A stretch of 64,000 bases of DNA, taken from Cytobacillus sp. S13-E01. Lineage in GTDB: Bacteria > Bacillota > Bacilli > Bacillales > Bacillaceae_L. Under the pieces are notes generated by a model. That model was given only the letters and a program-made list of their open reading frames with translations, searched no databases and had not been told where the DNA came from. Made by a program: the position numbers and the translations under genes. Each line of letters begins with the position of its first letter. Within the stretch, counting starts at the first letter, position 1. Of the stretch, positions 25,843-35,112 are shown in pieces. Location: NCBI RefSeq assembly GCF_029193815.1, contig NZ_JARFVC010000001.1, forward strand, positions 339,767 through 403,766. The letters are read 5' to 3'.

Positions 25843-26003
25843 AAGAAAAGCGCAGGGCGCCCGCCTATCGGCGACAAGCATAAGACAAGCCGGCTGGAAG
25901 GTTGTTCTTTACCTTCCGGACGGATTGGCTTATACCATAGAGTCGATGGCGCCCGGAGCTAGACACTAAAACTTGGTACAAATTTTTATACTTTCTTATC
26001 TTT
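25843..26003. repeat. GC-rich nested inverted-repeat element, copy 3
   Basis: 161 bases, same length as copy 1 and almost identical, including the tail CACTAAAACTTGGTACAAAT and TACTTTCTTATCTTT. It lies directly after the ptsI terminator. Confidence 0.85.
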
Positions 26004-26004
26004 C

Positions 26005-26033
26005 AAAAAAACAGTAAGGATCATCCCTTACTG
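26005..26033 (-). terminator. ptsI terminator
   Basis: Minus strand CAGTAAGG, six-base loop, CCTTACTG and TTTTTTT, one base after the ptsI stop codon. Confidence 0.85.
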
Positions 26034-26034
26034 C

Positions 26035-27747
26035 CTAAAAATTTTCTTTAACCAAAGCAACTACTTCTTCAGTAGTGCTCATAGATAAGATTTTGTCCTT
26101 GTAGCTTTCGGTTTTGGACTTGGAAAGTTTTTTGATTTGTGATCGTGCTGGTAAAATTGATGTTGCACTCATACTAAATTCATCTAAGCCTAGGCCAAGT
26201 AAGAGTGGAATTGCAATTGGATCTCCAGCCATTTCTCCACACATTCCTGCCCATTTGCCTTCTTTATGTGCTGCTTCGATAACCATTGATACTAGTCGTA
26301 AGATTGCAGGGTGGTATGGTTGATAAAGATATGCAACTGTTTCATTCATTCTGTCTGCAGCCATTGTGTATTGAATCAAATCATTTGTACCAATGCTGAA
26401 GAAATCGACCTCTTTTGCAAATTGATCAGCTAGTACTGCTGTTGATGGGATTTCTACCATGATGCCAATTTCGATTTGATCTGATACAGACTGGCCTTCT
26501 GAAACTAGTTTATCTTTTTCCTCAAATAGGATTGCTTTTGCTTGTCTAAATTCGTCAAGAGTAGCAATCATCGGAAACATGATTTTTAAATTCCCATAGA
26601 TACTTGCCCGTAATAGTGCACGTAATTGACTTCTAAATATGTCTTGTTCCTCCAGGCAAAGTCGAATGGCACGAAAACCTAAAAACGGGTTCATTTCTTT
26701 TGGTAGATCTAAATATGGTAGCTCCTTATCCCCACCAATATCTAATGTACGGACAACGACTGGTTTGCCTGCCATTTTTTCTAAAACAGTTTTATAAGCA
26801 ATATATTGCTCTTCTTCAGTAGGTAGTTGATCACGGCCCATGTATAAAAATTCAGTACGATACAGACCAACGCCTTCCCCACCATTTTTGAGGACACCTT
26901 CAACATCCTCAGGTGTACCAATATTTGCAGCTAATTCTACGTGATGATCATCACTAGATATTGTTTTTTCATTTACTAGCTTTGCCCACACTGCTCTTTG
27001 TGCATCATAATCTCGCTTTTTTTGTTGATATTGCGCAATTTGTTCATCAGTAGGATTAACAATAACATCTCCGTCTAATCCATCAACAATGACGATTACA
27101 CCATTTTCAATATCAGTTGTTACTGTTTTAGCTCCAACGATTGCTGGGATTTCCATTGATCGTGCCATAATGGCTGAGTGGGAAGTACGCCCACCAATGT
27201 TTGTTGTAAAGCCTTTTACATACTTTCGATTAAGCTGAGCTGTGTCAGATGGAGTTAAATCCTCTGCGACAATGATTACTTCTTCTGTTATCATACTTGG
27301 GTCGGGAATGCTCACCCCAAGTAAATGTGAGATTACACGCTTCGTTACATCGCGAATATCAGCTGCTCTTTCCTTCATATATTCATTTTCCATTGATTCA
27401 AACATTTGAATAAACATATTTGCTACTTCCTGTAGAGCGAACTCAGCATTTACACTGTCCGACTTGATCTTATCTTGAACAGGATTTATGAGTTCAGGGT
27501 CACTTAATACAAGAAGATGAGCAGCAAAAATTGCTGCTTTATCTTCTCCTAGTTCTTCATTCGTTTTTGCCTTAATTTTTTCTAACTCTTCCTTTGCAGT
27601 TGCAATTGCAGAGGTAAAGCGATTTATTTCAGAGTCATGATCAGCAATACTTTTTTTAGTAACCGTTAAATCTGGCTCCTGCATTCGGTAAGACTTTGCA
27701 ATTGCAATACCTGAGGATGCTGCAATTCCTTTAATTATAGTAGACAT
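26035..27747 (-). CDS. ptsI: Phosphoenolpyruvate-protein phosphotransferase (PTS Enzyme I)
   Basis: 570 aa cytosolic Enzyme I, passing phosphate from PEP to HPr. The phospho-accepting His is in [17 protein letters not shown] near residue 190. PEP-binding motifs follow: [24 protein letters not shown], and [19 protein letters not shown], with Cys in [12 protein letters not shown]. Full standard length. ATG 27747 overlaps the HPr stop with TTAGGAG upstream. It closes the ptsG-ptsH-ptsI operon and is followed by a strong terminator. Confidence 0.96.
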   Translation of the reverse strand: MSTIIKGIAASSGIAIAKSYRMQEPDLTVTKKSIADHDSEINRFTSAIATAKEELEKIKAKTNEELGEDKAAIFAAHLLVLSDPELINPVQDKIKSDSVNAEFALQEVANMFIQMFESMENEYMKERAADIRDVTKRVISHLLGVSIPDPSMITEEVIIVAEDLTPSDTAQLNRKYVKGFTTNIGGRTSHSAIMARSMEIPAIVGAKTVTTDIENGVIVIVDGLDGDVIVNPTDEQIAQYQQKKRDYDAQRAVWAKLVNEKTISSDDHHVELAANIGTPEDVEGVLKNGGEGVGLYRTEFLYMGRDQLPTEEEQYIAYKTVLEKMAGKPVVVRTLDIGGDKELPYLDLPKEMNPFLGFRAIRLCLEEQDIFRSQLRALLRASIYGNLKIMFPMIATLDEFRQAKAILFEEKDKLVSEGQSVSDQIEIGIMVEIPSTAVLADQFAKEVDFFSIGTNDLIQYTMAADRMNETVAYLYQPYHPAILRLVSMVIEAAHKEGKWAGMCGEMAGDPIAIPLLLGLGLDEFSMSATSILPARSQIKKLSKSKTESYKDKILSMSTTEEVVALVKENF

Positions 27748-28013
27748 TATTCTCCTAACCCTTCTTTAACCATAGTATCTGTAAGTGTTGCGATTGCTTC
27801 TTCTTCATCACTGCCTTCAGCTATAATTTTAATTTCTGCACCTTGTTGAATGGCTAATGACATAACACCCATAATTGATTTTAAATTAACCTTTTTACCA
27901 TTGAATTCAAGATTAATATCTGAGTTGAATTTACCTGCTGCTTGTACCAAAACAGTTGCTGGACGTGCATGAATTCCCGATTCACTAGTAACTTTAAATG
28001 TTTTTTCTGCCAT
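27747..28013 (-). CDS. ptsH: Phosphocarrier protein HPr
   Basis: 88 aa. The active-site His15 is in [15 protein letters not shown] and the regulatory Ser46 in [10 protein letters not shown], the HPr kinase target in Firmicutes. Ser46-phosphorylated HPr acts with CcpA in catabolite repression. AAAAGGGG precedes ATG 28013. Between ptsG and ptsI as in Bacillus. Confidence 0.97.
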   Translation of the reverse strand: MAEKTFKVTSESGIHARPATVLVQAAGKFNSDINLEFNGKKVNLKSIMGVMSLAIQQGAEIKIIAEGSDEEEAIATLTDTMVKEGLGE

Positions 28014-28030
28014 TTTATTCTATCCCCTTT

Positions 28031-30091
28031 TTATTTAGATATTGATATAATTCCCTCTTCTTTTAATTCTATTTCCCCATGTTTTTCAATTTTAACCGTT
28101 TCTCCAGCTTTTAAATTTGTAAAAACAATTGGGGTAATAATCGATGGAACATTCTTTTTGACATATGCTAAGTCAACCTTAAGTAGTTGTTGTCCTTTTG
28201 TTACTTTATCACCTTGGGCAACAAATGCTTCAAAGCCTTCCCCTTTTAGGTTTACTGTGTCGATACCAAAGTGAATTAATACTTCACGGCCGCCATCGGT
28301 TTCTAGTCCAACCGCATGTTTTGTAGGGAAGATGTGTACCACTTTGCCATCGACTGGCGAAACAACCGTTCCATCAACTGGTAAGATAGCAAAGCCATCG
28401 CCCATCATTTTTCCTGAGAACACTTGGTCTGGTACGTCTGTTATCGGCATGATTTTACCTTTAAGTGGTGATATAAACATATTCTCATTGTTATCTAAGT
28501 CATTTTTAAGTTCCTTAGGAATTACCTCTTCTATTTGTTCTTGGTTTTCTTTCCCAGTTGAAACCTGAGCTGGCCTTGGCGTTTTACCATCGATAATATC
28601 TTTGATTTGCGTCTTTAAACTATCTGACCTTGGCCCAAAAATCGCTTGAATATTATTACCGACTTCCAGTACACCCGCAGCCCCAAGCTTCTTTAATCGA
28701 TCTTTATTTACTTGTTTATTATCATTAACTGAAACTCGAAGTCTTGTTATACACGCATCTAAATGAGCGATATTATCACTTCCACCCATTGCTTCCAATA
28801 TGTTAAAAGGAAGGTCACCTACCTGTTTGGCATCCTGTTCATCTTCTGCTGCTTCTTCACGTCCAGGTGTTTTTAGATTGAATTTGCGGATTGCAAAACG
28901 AAATCCGAAATAATAAATCAATGCGAAAACCAAGCCAACTGGAATCACAAGCCACCAGTCAGTACGACCAGGAAGCACTCCAAAGAGCATGAAATCAATT
29001 ACACCACCTGAGAATGTCATCCCAATTTTCACATTTAAAATGTCCATAACCATAAATGACAATCCGGCAAAAACTGTATGTATTGCGAACAATACTGGTG
29101 CAACAAATAAGAATGAGAATTCAATAGGTTCTGTTATCCCAGTTAAAAATGAAGTGAGTGCAGCAGAACCCATAATACCCGCTACTAATTTTTTCTGGTC
29201 AGATCTAGCTTCATGATAGATAGCAAGTGCTGCTGCTGGTAAACCAAACATCATAAATGGAAATTTCCCTGTCATAAACGTTCCAGCAGTTAATTCAGCC
29301 CCTTCACGAATTTGTTCAAAGAAGATCTTTTGATCTCCCCGGATAATATCTCCTGCCTGGTTTGTGTATTGTCCAAATTCAAACCAAAACGGAGCATAGA
29401 AAATATGATGAAGACCAAAAGGAATTAATGCTCTTTCAATAACTCCAAAAATAAATGCAGCTAATGTGCGATTGGTATCAAGCATATTTGTTGAGAATGT
29501 GTTTAAGCCAGTTTGAATTGGTGGCCAAATGAAGATCATAATAATTCCTAGGATTAATGCTGATACAGCGGTTGCAATTGGGACGAAGCGCTTGCCAGCG
29601 AAAAAGCCTAAGTATGATGGTAATTCGATATTAAAGTATCTGTTATACATGGTAGCAGCTAGTATCCCTACAATAATACCGCCGAATACCCCCGTCTGTA
29701 AGGTTGGAATTCCTAGGACATTTGCAAATGCAGGATCAGCACCCACACTTTCACTAGTAACTCCAAGTGAAACACCCATTGTTACATTCATAACTAAAAA
29801 ACCGATTATCGCAGCTAATCCGGCTACTCCTTCACCCCCAGCAAGTCCAATTGCAACTCCTACCGCAAAAAGCAATGCTAGATTATCAAAAACGATTCCA
29901 CCAGAACGTTCCATTACTTCTGCTACAAGTTGGAGCCAACCAGTTTCTAAAGCTGGAATTCTTCTTACCAAATCAGGATTTTGTAATGCATTACCAAAAG
30001 CAAGTAAGATACCAGCCGCCGGCAGAATCGCCACAGGTAGCATTAAGGCTTTTCCAACCTTTTGAAGTGTTCCAAATATCTTATGAAACAT
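28031..30091 (-). CDS. ptsG: PTS glucose transporter subunit IICBA
   Basis: 686 aa membrane permease with fused domains in order IIC-IIB-IIA. The IIC domain (about 1-420) contains [20 protein letters not shown] and [14 protein letters not shown]. The IIB domain has the phospho-Cys in [13 protein letters not shown]. The IIA domain has [19 protein letters not shown] with the phospho-His. The order and length match B. subtilis PtsG. AAGGAGG precedes ATG 30091. Its leader carries a GlcT-type RAT and terminator, so glucose-dependent antitermination is expected. Confidence 0.95.
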   Translation of the reverse strand: MFHKIFGTLQKVGKALMLPVAILPAAGILLAFGNALQNPDLVRRIPALETGWLQLVAEVMERSGGIVFDNLALLFAVGVAIGLAGGEGVAGLAAIIGFLVMNVTMGVSLGVTSESVGADPAFANVLGIPTLQTGVFGGIIVGILAATMYNRYFNIELPSYLGFFAGKRFVPIATAVSALILGIIMIFIWPPIQTGLNTFSTNMLDTNRTLAAFIFGVIERALIPFGLHHIFYAPFWFEFGQYTNQAGDIIRGDQKIFFEQIREGAELTAGTFMTGKFPFMMFGLPAAALAIYHEARSDQKKLVAGIMGSAALTSFLTGITEPIEFSFLFVAPVLFAIHTVFAGLSFMVMDILNVKIGMTFSGGVIDFMLFGVLPGRTDWWLVIPVGLVFALIYYFGFRFAIRKFNLKTPGREEAAEDEQDAKQVGDLPFNILEAMGGSDNIAHLDACITRLRVSVNDNKQVNKDRLKKLGAAGVLEVGNNIQAIFGPRSDSLKTQIKDIIDGKTPRPAQVSTGKENQEQIEEVIPKELKNDLDNNENMFISPLKGKIMPITDVPDQVFSGKMMGDGFAILPVDGTVVSPVDGKVVHIFPTKHAVGLETDGGREVLIHFGIDTVNLKGEGFEAFVAQGDKVTKGQQLLKVDLAYVKKNVPSIITPIVFTNLKAGETVKIEKHGEIELKEEGIISISK

Positions 30092-30150
30092 GCTCTACCT
30101 ACCTCCTTATATGTATTGACGTTGACGAAACAAACCTACATTTTTTCGAA

Positions 30151-30164
30151 TAAAAACGTTTACA
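30151..30164 (-). promoter_or_regulatory. Possible cre (CcpA) site in the ptsG leader
   Basis: Minus strand TGTAAACGTTTTTA agrees with TGWAANCGNTNWCA except at one position. It lies downstream of the terminator, so it would act as a roadblock or be fortuitous. Confidence 0.3.
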
Positions 30165-30181
30165 AGTATTGTAAATATAAA

Positions 30182-30270
30182 AAGGCATGAGTAATAACGT
30201 GCCATTTATATCTTTAAAGGTTAAATTACCCCAATAAGATTAAATAAACACATCAAATTCACTCATGCCT
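30182..30270 (-). terminator. ptsG leader terminator (antitermination target)
   Basis: On the minus strand AGGCATGAGT (30261-30270) pairs with ACTCATGCCT (30182-30191), followed by TTTTATA. The 5' arm is also part of the RAT, so the two structures exclude one another, as in B. subtilis ptsG. Confidence 0.8.
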
Positions 30271-30289
30271 GATCGGATCAGTAACACGT
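30260..30289 (-). promoter_or_regulatory. GlcT-binding RAT (ribonucleic antiterminator)
   Basis: Minus strand ACGTGTTACTGATCCGATCA followed by GGCATGAGTG. As I recall it, this is nearly identical to the B. subtilis ptsG RAT. It lies immediately after glcT and before the leader terminator. Binding of GlcT would stabilise it and let ptsG be transcribed. Confidence 0.88.
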
Positions 30290-30298
30290 AAATGTTAA

Positions 30299-31141
30299 TT
30301 ATTCAGTTTTATTTACCAATCGTTGGAGATGCATCGTTAGATAAACTACTTCTGCATCATTGACTGGCGTTTTTAGTGTCTGTTGCATCACTTTGATGGC
30401 TTTCCATGAAAGATTATAGCATATAGGATATTCTTGCTTCAAGAGATTAGCTAACTCTTTTTGTTCTTTCACAATATCTCCACATTTAACCCTTTTTATC
30501 GTGTGTTGTATGTGACGCGCCAATCGCAGGTAAGCTATACTTTCACGGTCTAATTTTATTTTTAATGAATCTTCTACTAAGGAAACTAGTGTATTTATTA
30601 AATGCGAATCATGATTTATTTCAGATATTGAATTTTTCGAGATTGCACTATGAATATGGAGTGCTATAAACCCGATTTCGCCTTCAGGTAAATGAACATC
30701 GATGGTTTTATTTAGAAGACGCACTACTTTTTCTGCTACTTTGTATTCTAATGGGTATAATGTTTTTGTTTCCATCAGAAACGGATTTTTTAAGTCTATA
30801 CCTTGTTTTAACCGTTTTATCGCAAATGATATATGATCCGTTAAAGCTATGTGAATATGTTCATCAACGGAAACATTTACATTTTCCTTTATTAAATAGA
30901 TAACATCATTCATGATTTCAACAAATTCTTCCTCAATAAATGGTAATAATTTTTTATATTGTTCCTGCTCTATTTCCCTCTTTAGAACAAACATTTTTTC
31001 ATATGAATTTGATTTTATAAGATCACCATGCTTTTTTCCAAATCCAAGCCCTTTTCCAATTAATACAACCTCACCATACAGAGCATGTACTGCAATTAAT
31101 ACATTATTGTTTAATAGCTTTTTTATAGTAAAGGAATCCAT
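30299..31141 (-). CDS. glcT: Transcription antiterminator GlcT (BglG family)
   Basis: 280 aa RNA-binding regulator. An N-terminal CAT RNA-binding domain (about 1-60, MDSFTIKKLLNNNVLIAV and GKGLGFGKKHGD) is followed by PRD1 and PRD2, with conserved His in DEHIHIALTDHISFAI, IGFIALHIHSA, HIQHTIKR and VYLTMHLQRL. PTS phosphorylation of these His sets its activity. ATG 31141 is preferred over 31153 because AAGGATGG lies eight bases before it. Directly upstream of its target ptsG. Confidence 0.93.
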   Translation of the reverse strand: MDSFTIKKLLNNNVLIAVHALYGEVVLIGKGLGFGKKHGDLIKSNSYEKMFVLKREIEQEQYKKLLPFIEEEFVEIMNDVIYLIKENVNVSVDEHIHIALTDHISFAIKRLKQGIDLKNPFLMETKTLYPLEYKVAEKVVRLLNKTIDVHLPEGEIGFIALHIHSAISKNSISEINHDSHLINTLVSLVEDSLKIKLDRESIAYLRLARHIQHTIKRVKCGDIVKEQKELANLLKQEYPICYNLSWKAIKVMQQTLKTPVNDAEVVYLTMHLQRLVNKTE

Positions 31142-31484
31142 ATTGAGATCCATCCTTAATTAAATTTTTTATTACTCGGCTGTTTCATCTTACTAACAGG
31201 AAGTGTTTTTCGTCAATTGTTATGACTATTTCGGGAAATGTCAGCATATTCAGTTCATATTTTCTAATTAAAAGATTTTCAATCATATATGTGTGGATTT
31301 ATAAAAACTAAGCATGGGTTAGACATGTCTTAGGAAAAACAGTACATGTCTTAGTTTTTTGTTTTATATAAATCTTGATGTTCCCTTTACAATTCGAAAT
31401 GCTTGCATTACTAGATAAATAAACATATTATCGTATTTGCTAACCAAGAATAATACAATCTACAATTATCAGGAGGAGAAATTG
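31142..31484. other. Divergent intergenic stretch between glcT and HAD gene
   Basis: AT-rich DNA with two overlapping hairpins (31303-31360) but no gene. Promoters for glcT and the hydrolase must lie here; I do not see unambiguous -35/-10 pairs. Confidence 0.5.
31303..31360. promoter_or_regulatory. Two mutually exclusive hairpins with T-runs
   Basis: CTAAGCATG (31308-31316) can pair with CATGTCTTAG (31324-31333). The same 3' sequence, ACATGTCTTAG, is repeated at 31344-31354 and followed by TTTTTT. The left arm could pair with either. On the plus strand this would act as a terminator/alternative pair ahead of the HAD gene; on the minus strand, AAAAACTAAG gives a U-run for a terminator. Confidence 0.45.
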
Positions 31485-32285
31485 ATGATAAAGCTACTTG
31501 TTAGTGACCTTGACGGAACATTATTACCTTTCGATAAAAAAGTAACAGAAAAAGATATATCGGCATTAGAACGAGCAAAAAAGAGTGGGATTGATATCTG
31601 CTTCGCTTCTGGGAGAATGGATATTGAGATTAACGAGGTACTAAAATCCATTAATGAAAAATTTCACCGTATTAGTCAAAATGGCGCCTTTATTTCAACA
31701 AATCAAGATGTTCAGCTTCTTGCGACAACATTTGAGTCGGAACTGGCAAAACAAATTTTTAATGAAGTTCGATCCTTAGAGTTTATAACGCTTGTATGTA
31801 GCTATGATACAAACTTTACTGAACAAAAAAACGAGCATGTGTTAAATATTGAAAAGAGAATGTTTCATCCGATCACAGAGAGTCCTTTTCTTCTAGATGA
31901 AATTCCAACAATTAAACCTTCTAAGATTACGGTTCTAGGTGAAGAAAAAGCGATTATACAATTCCAACAAAGACTTCTCAGTCAATATCCAAACCAAATA
32001 GATACGTATATTTCTGAAAAACAATGTTTAGATATTATGCCAAAGAATATTAGTAAAGGAAATGCAGTAACAGCGTTAATCAATCAACTTGGATATGAAC
32101 CAAGTGAAGTAGCTACAATTGGAGATTCATATAACGATATCCCTATGTTTCGCTTAACCGAGAACAGTTTTGTCATGTCACATAGTCATAAAGACGTTCA
32201 AAAAGAAGCAATGCATGTTGTTAACTCTGTTAGCGATGCAATAGATATCATTCTTGAAAAGAATCGTCAACTGAGTAAAAAATAA
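31485..32285 (+). CDS. Cof-type HAD-IIB family hydrolase
   Basis: 266 aa phosphatase. Motif I SDLDGTLLPFDKK is at residues 6-18, motif II FASGRMD, then a C2B cap. Lys is in ISKGNAVTAL, and motif IV is GDSYNDIPMF. These define the Cof/YxeH-type sugar phosphate phosphatases. ATG 31485 follows AGGAGGA by seven bases; the upstream ATG 31437 has no site. Divergent to glcT; substrate likely a phosphosugar or nucleotide, not determinable here. Confidence 0.92.
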   Translation: MIKLLVSDLDGTLLPFDKKVTEKDISALERAKKSGIDICFASGRMDIEINEVLKSINEKFHRISQNGAFISTNQDVQLLATTFESELAKQIFNEVRSLEFITLVCSYDTNFTEQKNEHVLNIEKRMFHPITESPFLLDEIPTIKPSKITVLGEEKAIIQFQQRLLSQYPNQIDTYISEKQCLDIMPKNISKGNAVTALINQLGYEPSEVATIGDSYNDIPMFRLTENSFVMSHSHKDVQKEAMHVVNSVSDAIDIILEKNRQLSKK

Positions 32286-32521
32286 CTTTTTTCTTAATCT
32301 CTTCATAAATAGAGTATCACTATTCTGAAGTTAGTCAGAAAATAGTTCTATATAGTGAAACTCAAATCTTGGAGGTTTTCTTTATCCCCCTCCTAAACTT
32401 CCTATAAATTACAAGAGGAATAAGTCTTAAGCGCGGGATAAAAATTCTGTGTTTAAATTATTGCATCATAGCACAAAATAAGCTTGCTTTAGGCATTCAT
32501 CTAAAAAGGAGGGGTTATCAT

Positions 32522-32650
32522 ATGGCGAAAAAAGGAAGACAAACTAAAATTAGTCAAGAGGTTGCAAACCCAAGCGTTTCTGCTCAAGATGCTGAATTCG
32601 CTGGTGAAATCGCGGGTACTCCTAAAAAAGAAAAAAAGAAGCGAAGATAA
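32522..32650 (+). CDS. Tiny basic hypothetical protein
   Basis: 42 aa, MAKKGRQTKISQEVANPSVS then AQDAEFAGEIAG and a KKEKKKRR tail. AAAGGAGGGG precedes ATG 32522 and a textbook terminator follows, so expression is likely. The basic ends around an EFAGE core recall gamma-type small acid-soluble spore proteins and similar small Bacillus spore proteins, and the core resembles DSEFSHE of the 60-aa protein at 19.6 kb. No firm family assignment. Confidence 0.75.
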   Translation: MAKKGRQTKISQEVANPSVSAQDAEFAGEIAGTPKKEKKKRR

Positions 32651-32659
32651 ATTACATAA

Positions 32660-32686
32660 GAAGGGCTCTTCGCCCTTCTTTTTACT
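32660..32686 (+). terminator. Terminator of the tiny basic protein gene
   Basis: AGAAGGGC, TCTTC loop, GCCCTTCT and TTTT, ten bases after the stop codon. The minus-strand DUF4129 gene ends just beyond, so it may serve both. Confidence 0.85.
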
Positions 32687-32705
32687 AGTGGTTCCTAAGA
32701 TTAAA

Positions 32706-33929
32706 TTAGTTTTGCTGCTTTAAATCACGCATTTTGCTTTTTAATTGTTTTACAATTTCGTCACATTGTTTATTTTCTTGTTCGGATAATAACTCTTCAC
32801 CATAACGAACTTTTTCATAGGCTAATACCAATTTTGAATCCAAGAATTTCTCTCTGGCTAACCATTCCTGTGCAGTCTCGTGACCATATCTACCTCGACC
32901 TTTTCGTGCTGCATGCATTTCAAGATCGTAAAGGAGTTTACGGACTTTTTCAGCTGGAGCATTATTTTTCTTAAACCATGTCCGCTCTGCCTGTTCACTA
33001 CTTTCAACGGTCACCGTATAAGGACTCCCAGCCATTACTGCTTCATGGTTTTTCACCATTTTCTTACGACCTAAGATGAAAGCAAGAATCGCAATAATCA
33101 TTATTCCGAGGATGGAGAGAACTGTCCATAAATTAAGCCATGATAAACCATCAAGAAAATCATAAATTGACTTGTTATCTTCAAGGGAATTATCCCATCC
33201 ACGACCGTCCGCACCTGCTCCTTGGGGATTACGTTCGAAGTCTGCATTATCTACAGCATTAAATAACGGAATTGACAGTGTATAAAGCCCTTTCCCTACT
33301 ATACTCATTATTAAAGAAAGTAAGCCATTAAAGAAGAGTGGAAAACCCACTGCAACTACAATTGCTGCACCAAATAACCCGCTGAACAGAATAAGCATAG
33401 AACTGGATTGCTTTTTTGCTTCTGTATTTTTGTCGTTTATCTTACTAATAAACAACCCATTAAGAATTTTTCCTAACATCAGAAAAAGCAGTTGGGTAAT
33501 CATTAAATATAGCGTTATATTTTTATGTGGGTAAACTTGTACAACAGATCCTAAATAGATAAGAAAACCACCACATAATGTTATGATTAGGATTGTCGAT
33601 TCTGATAGAATCATACCTTGATTATAATAGGCGATAATGCGCCAACAAATAAATGCCGATAAGGTTATACTTAGTCCAAAACCTAAACCAAAAAGACTAC
33701 TAATATAGGCTACTAAAGGAATAAGAATCATAACAACAAAGTAAGGTGTACGCTCCTTTAGCTTTAACAATAAATAAAGATAAGCTAATCCCCCTAAGCC
33801 AACGATCATTAAAAATGGTAATATTGGTGGTAGAATTGGTGTATGGAAATAAAATAAGACTAGAACGATATAAAGAAATATAATTTCCATTATATATTGG
33901 TACACTTTTTGGAAAACATTATCCTGCAT
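32706..33929 (-). CDS. Multi-pass membrane protein with C-terminal DUF4129-like domain (YebA-like, no transglutaminase core)
   Basis: 407 aa. About six membrane segments lie between residues 10 and 230. A polar loop (NPQGAGADGRGWDNSLEDNK) precedes another membrane helix (LWTVLSILGIMIIAILAFIL). A cytosolic DUF4129-type region follows, RKLLYDLEMHAARKGRGRYG and ETAQEWLAREKF. The usual third gene of MoxR/DUF58 clusters (B. subtilis YebA) also contains a transglutaminase core between membrane parts; I see no Cys-His-Asp core here. The start overlaps the DUF58 gene end. Confidence 0.8.
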   Translation of the reverse strand: MQDNVFQKVYQYIMEIIFLYIVLVLFYFHTPILPPILPFLMIVGLGGLAYLYLLLKLKERTPYFVVMILIPLVAYISSLFGLGFGLSITLSAFICWRIIAYYNQGMILSESTILIITLCGGFLIYLGSVVQVYPHKNITLYLMITQLLFLMLGKILNGLFISKINDKNTEAKKQSSSMLILFSGLFGAAIVVAVGFPLFFNGLLSLIMSIVGKGLYTLSIPLFNAVDNADFERNPQGAGADGRGWDNSLEDNKSIYDFLDGLSWLNLWTVLSILGIMIIAILAFILGRKKMVKNHEAVMAGSPYTVTVESSEQAERTWFKKNNAPAEKVRKLLYDLEMHAARKGRGRYGHETAQEWLAREKFLDSKLVLAYEKVRYGEELLSEQENKQCDEIVKQLKSKMRDLKQQN

Positions 33930-35112
33930 GGAAGTCAGCCTTCCTTTCTAAAAAGGAGGTGAGAGTTAAAAAGGTTGAACTATCGTGTTCTGTCAATTTA
34001 TATACATCGATTCCACGTTTTTTCATACTTTTAAGAACAATGTACTCGTTTTGTTCAAATTCCCCGCAGATAATAACAAAAGGTGAGAGTTGATTCTGTC
34101 TTTCAACAGAATAAACCATACTATGAAAAGGAATCGTAACACTATGCTTACTCAAACGTGCGACGAGTTCCAACACTTTTTGTAAATGCTCTTTACCACT
34201 TCCCATAGGTATATGTAAGAAAGGTGTTTTACCAGCTCTTCTTACATTGACAAAGATCTCGTAGGAAATAGTACGTTTCGTTGCATATTCAAGTAAATAG
34301 GTTAAACCACTTAATAGTTCTTCTAATTTTCTTTCCCTTACATTAACAAAGAGTGACCAGGAAAAGAGTGCCGTACGCTCATATTGTTTGGTTTGTAATC
34401 CCTGGGCCGTTCGTGCTGATGCTTTCCAATGAATACGATTAAACGGATCTGTTGCGACATAATTCCTCGCTCCAACAATAGCAGACATATCTTCAAAAAA
34501 TGACTGCCTAATTGGATAATCACCTTGATTTTTAGGAATGATTTGTTCAATTCCACCAACAGCAACCGGAGATGTATAGATGATTGTTTCAAACGTCAGT
34601 GGAACATTCCGTTTTATATAAACTTCACCAAAGCCAAATAAATGTGGGATTCTCATTTCAACAGTCCTAATTTTTGCAATCCCCCGCCTTTTGCCGACGA
34701 AAGGTAAATTAACTTCCAGTGTCTGTTTACTAAGAAGAGATACAGGTATGACTAACTCGATTTGTTCTCCGTCAATAATATCTCTACTATTCTCGAATTC
34801 TATTACATTATCAATCGTAATTCTAAGTGATGCATTCAAGATTGGAAAAAGACCCTTTTGACTCAAAGATAGCGTGAATTGATCACTCTCTCCCTGAAAA
34901 AGTTTAATCAATGACTTGTCGTGAGTGACGACTAAATGAGTAGCAACACGCTTTAGGTAAACTTGATTTATATAAATGAAGAGTAGAAAAAAAGAACCTA
35001 AAAAAAGCAGTAAAAAAGATTTTCCGATAATACCGGAAAACAAGATCACTAAGGAAATAACCCCTAATAATGATAACTCATTTCCTAATGAAATTTGCTT
35101 TTGCCATTCCAT
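33919..35112 (-). CDS. DUF58 domain-containing protein (YeaD-like)
   Basis: 397 aa. Two N-terminal membrane segments (ISLVILFSGIIGKSFLLLFL region) are followed by a beta-rich middle. The DUF58 signature is ATDPFNRIHWKASARTAQGL with TKQYER near residues 215-240, and the C-terminal part resembles a von Willebrand A-like fold. Partner of MoxR ATPases in chaperone-like assembly systems. The ATG overlaps the MoxR stop. Function of the trio in Bacillus is not established. Confidence 0.88.
   Translation of the reverse strand: MEWQKQISLGNELSLLGVISLVILFSGIIGKSFLLLFLGSFFLLFIYINQVYLKRVATHLVVTHDKSLIKLFQGESDQFTLSLSQKGLFPILNASLRITIDNVIEFENSRDIIDGEQIELVIPVSLLSKQTLEVNLPFVGKRRGIAKIRTVEMRIPHLFGFGEVYIKRNVPLTFETIIYTSPVAVGGIEQIIPKNQGDYPIRQSFFEDMSAIVGARNYVATDPFNRIHWKASARTAQGLQTKQYERTALFSWSLFVNVRERKLEELLSGLTYLLEYATKRTISYEIFVNVRRAGKTPFLHIPMGSGKEHLQKVLELVARLSKHSVTIPFHSMVYSVERQNQLSPFVIICGEFEQNEYIVLKSMKKRGIDVYKLTEHDSSTFLTLTSFLERKADFHAG

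Larger units (their letters stand above)
24746..26034. other. Gene-poor stretch with transposase remnant and repeats
   Basis: From left to right: an AT-rich segment; AAAACGCTGTCGCAAAAG (24848-24865), which looks like an insertion-sequence end; a terminator hairpin; four spaced imperfect palindromes (25125-25316); an IS4-type transposase remnant; and GC-rich repeat copy 3. I see no intact gene. Confidence 0.7.

Noticed and set aside
29529..30065. 178-codon plus-strand open frame opposite ptsG
   Set aside because: Antisense to the IIC domain of ptsG, composition typical of a shadow frame (Thr/Pro/Ile/Ser-rich), no ribosome binding site.
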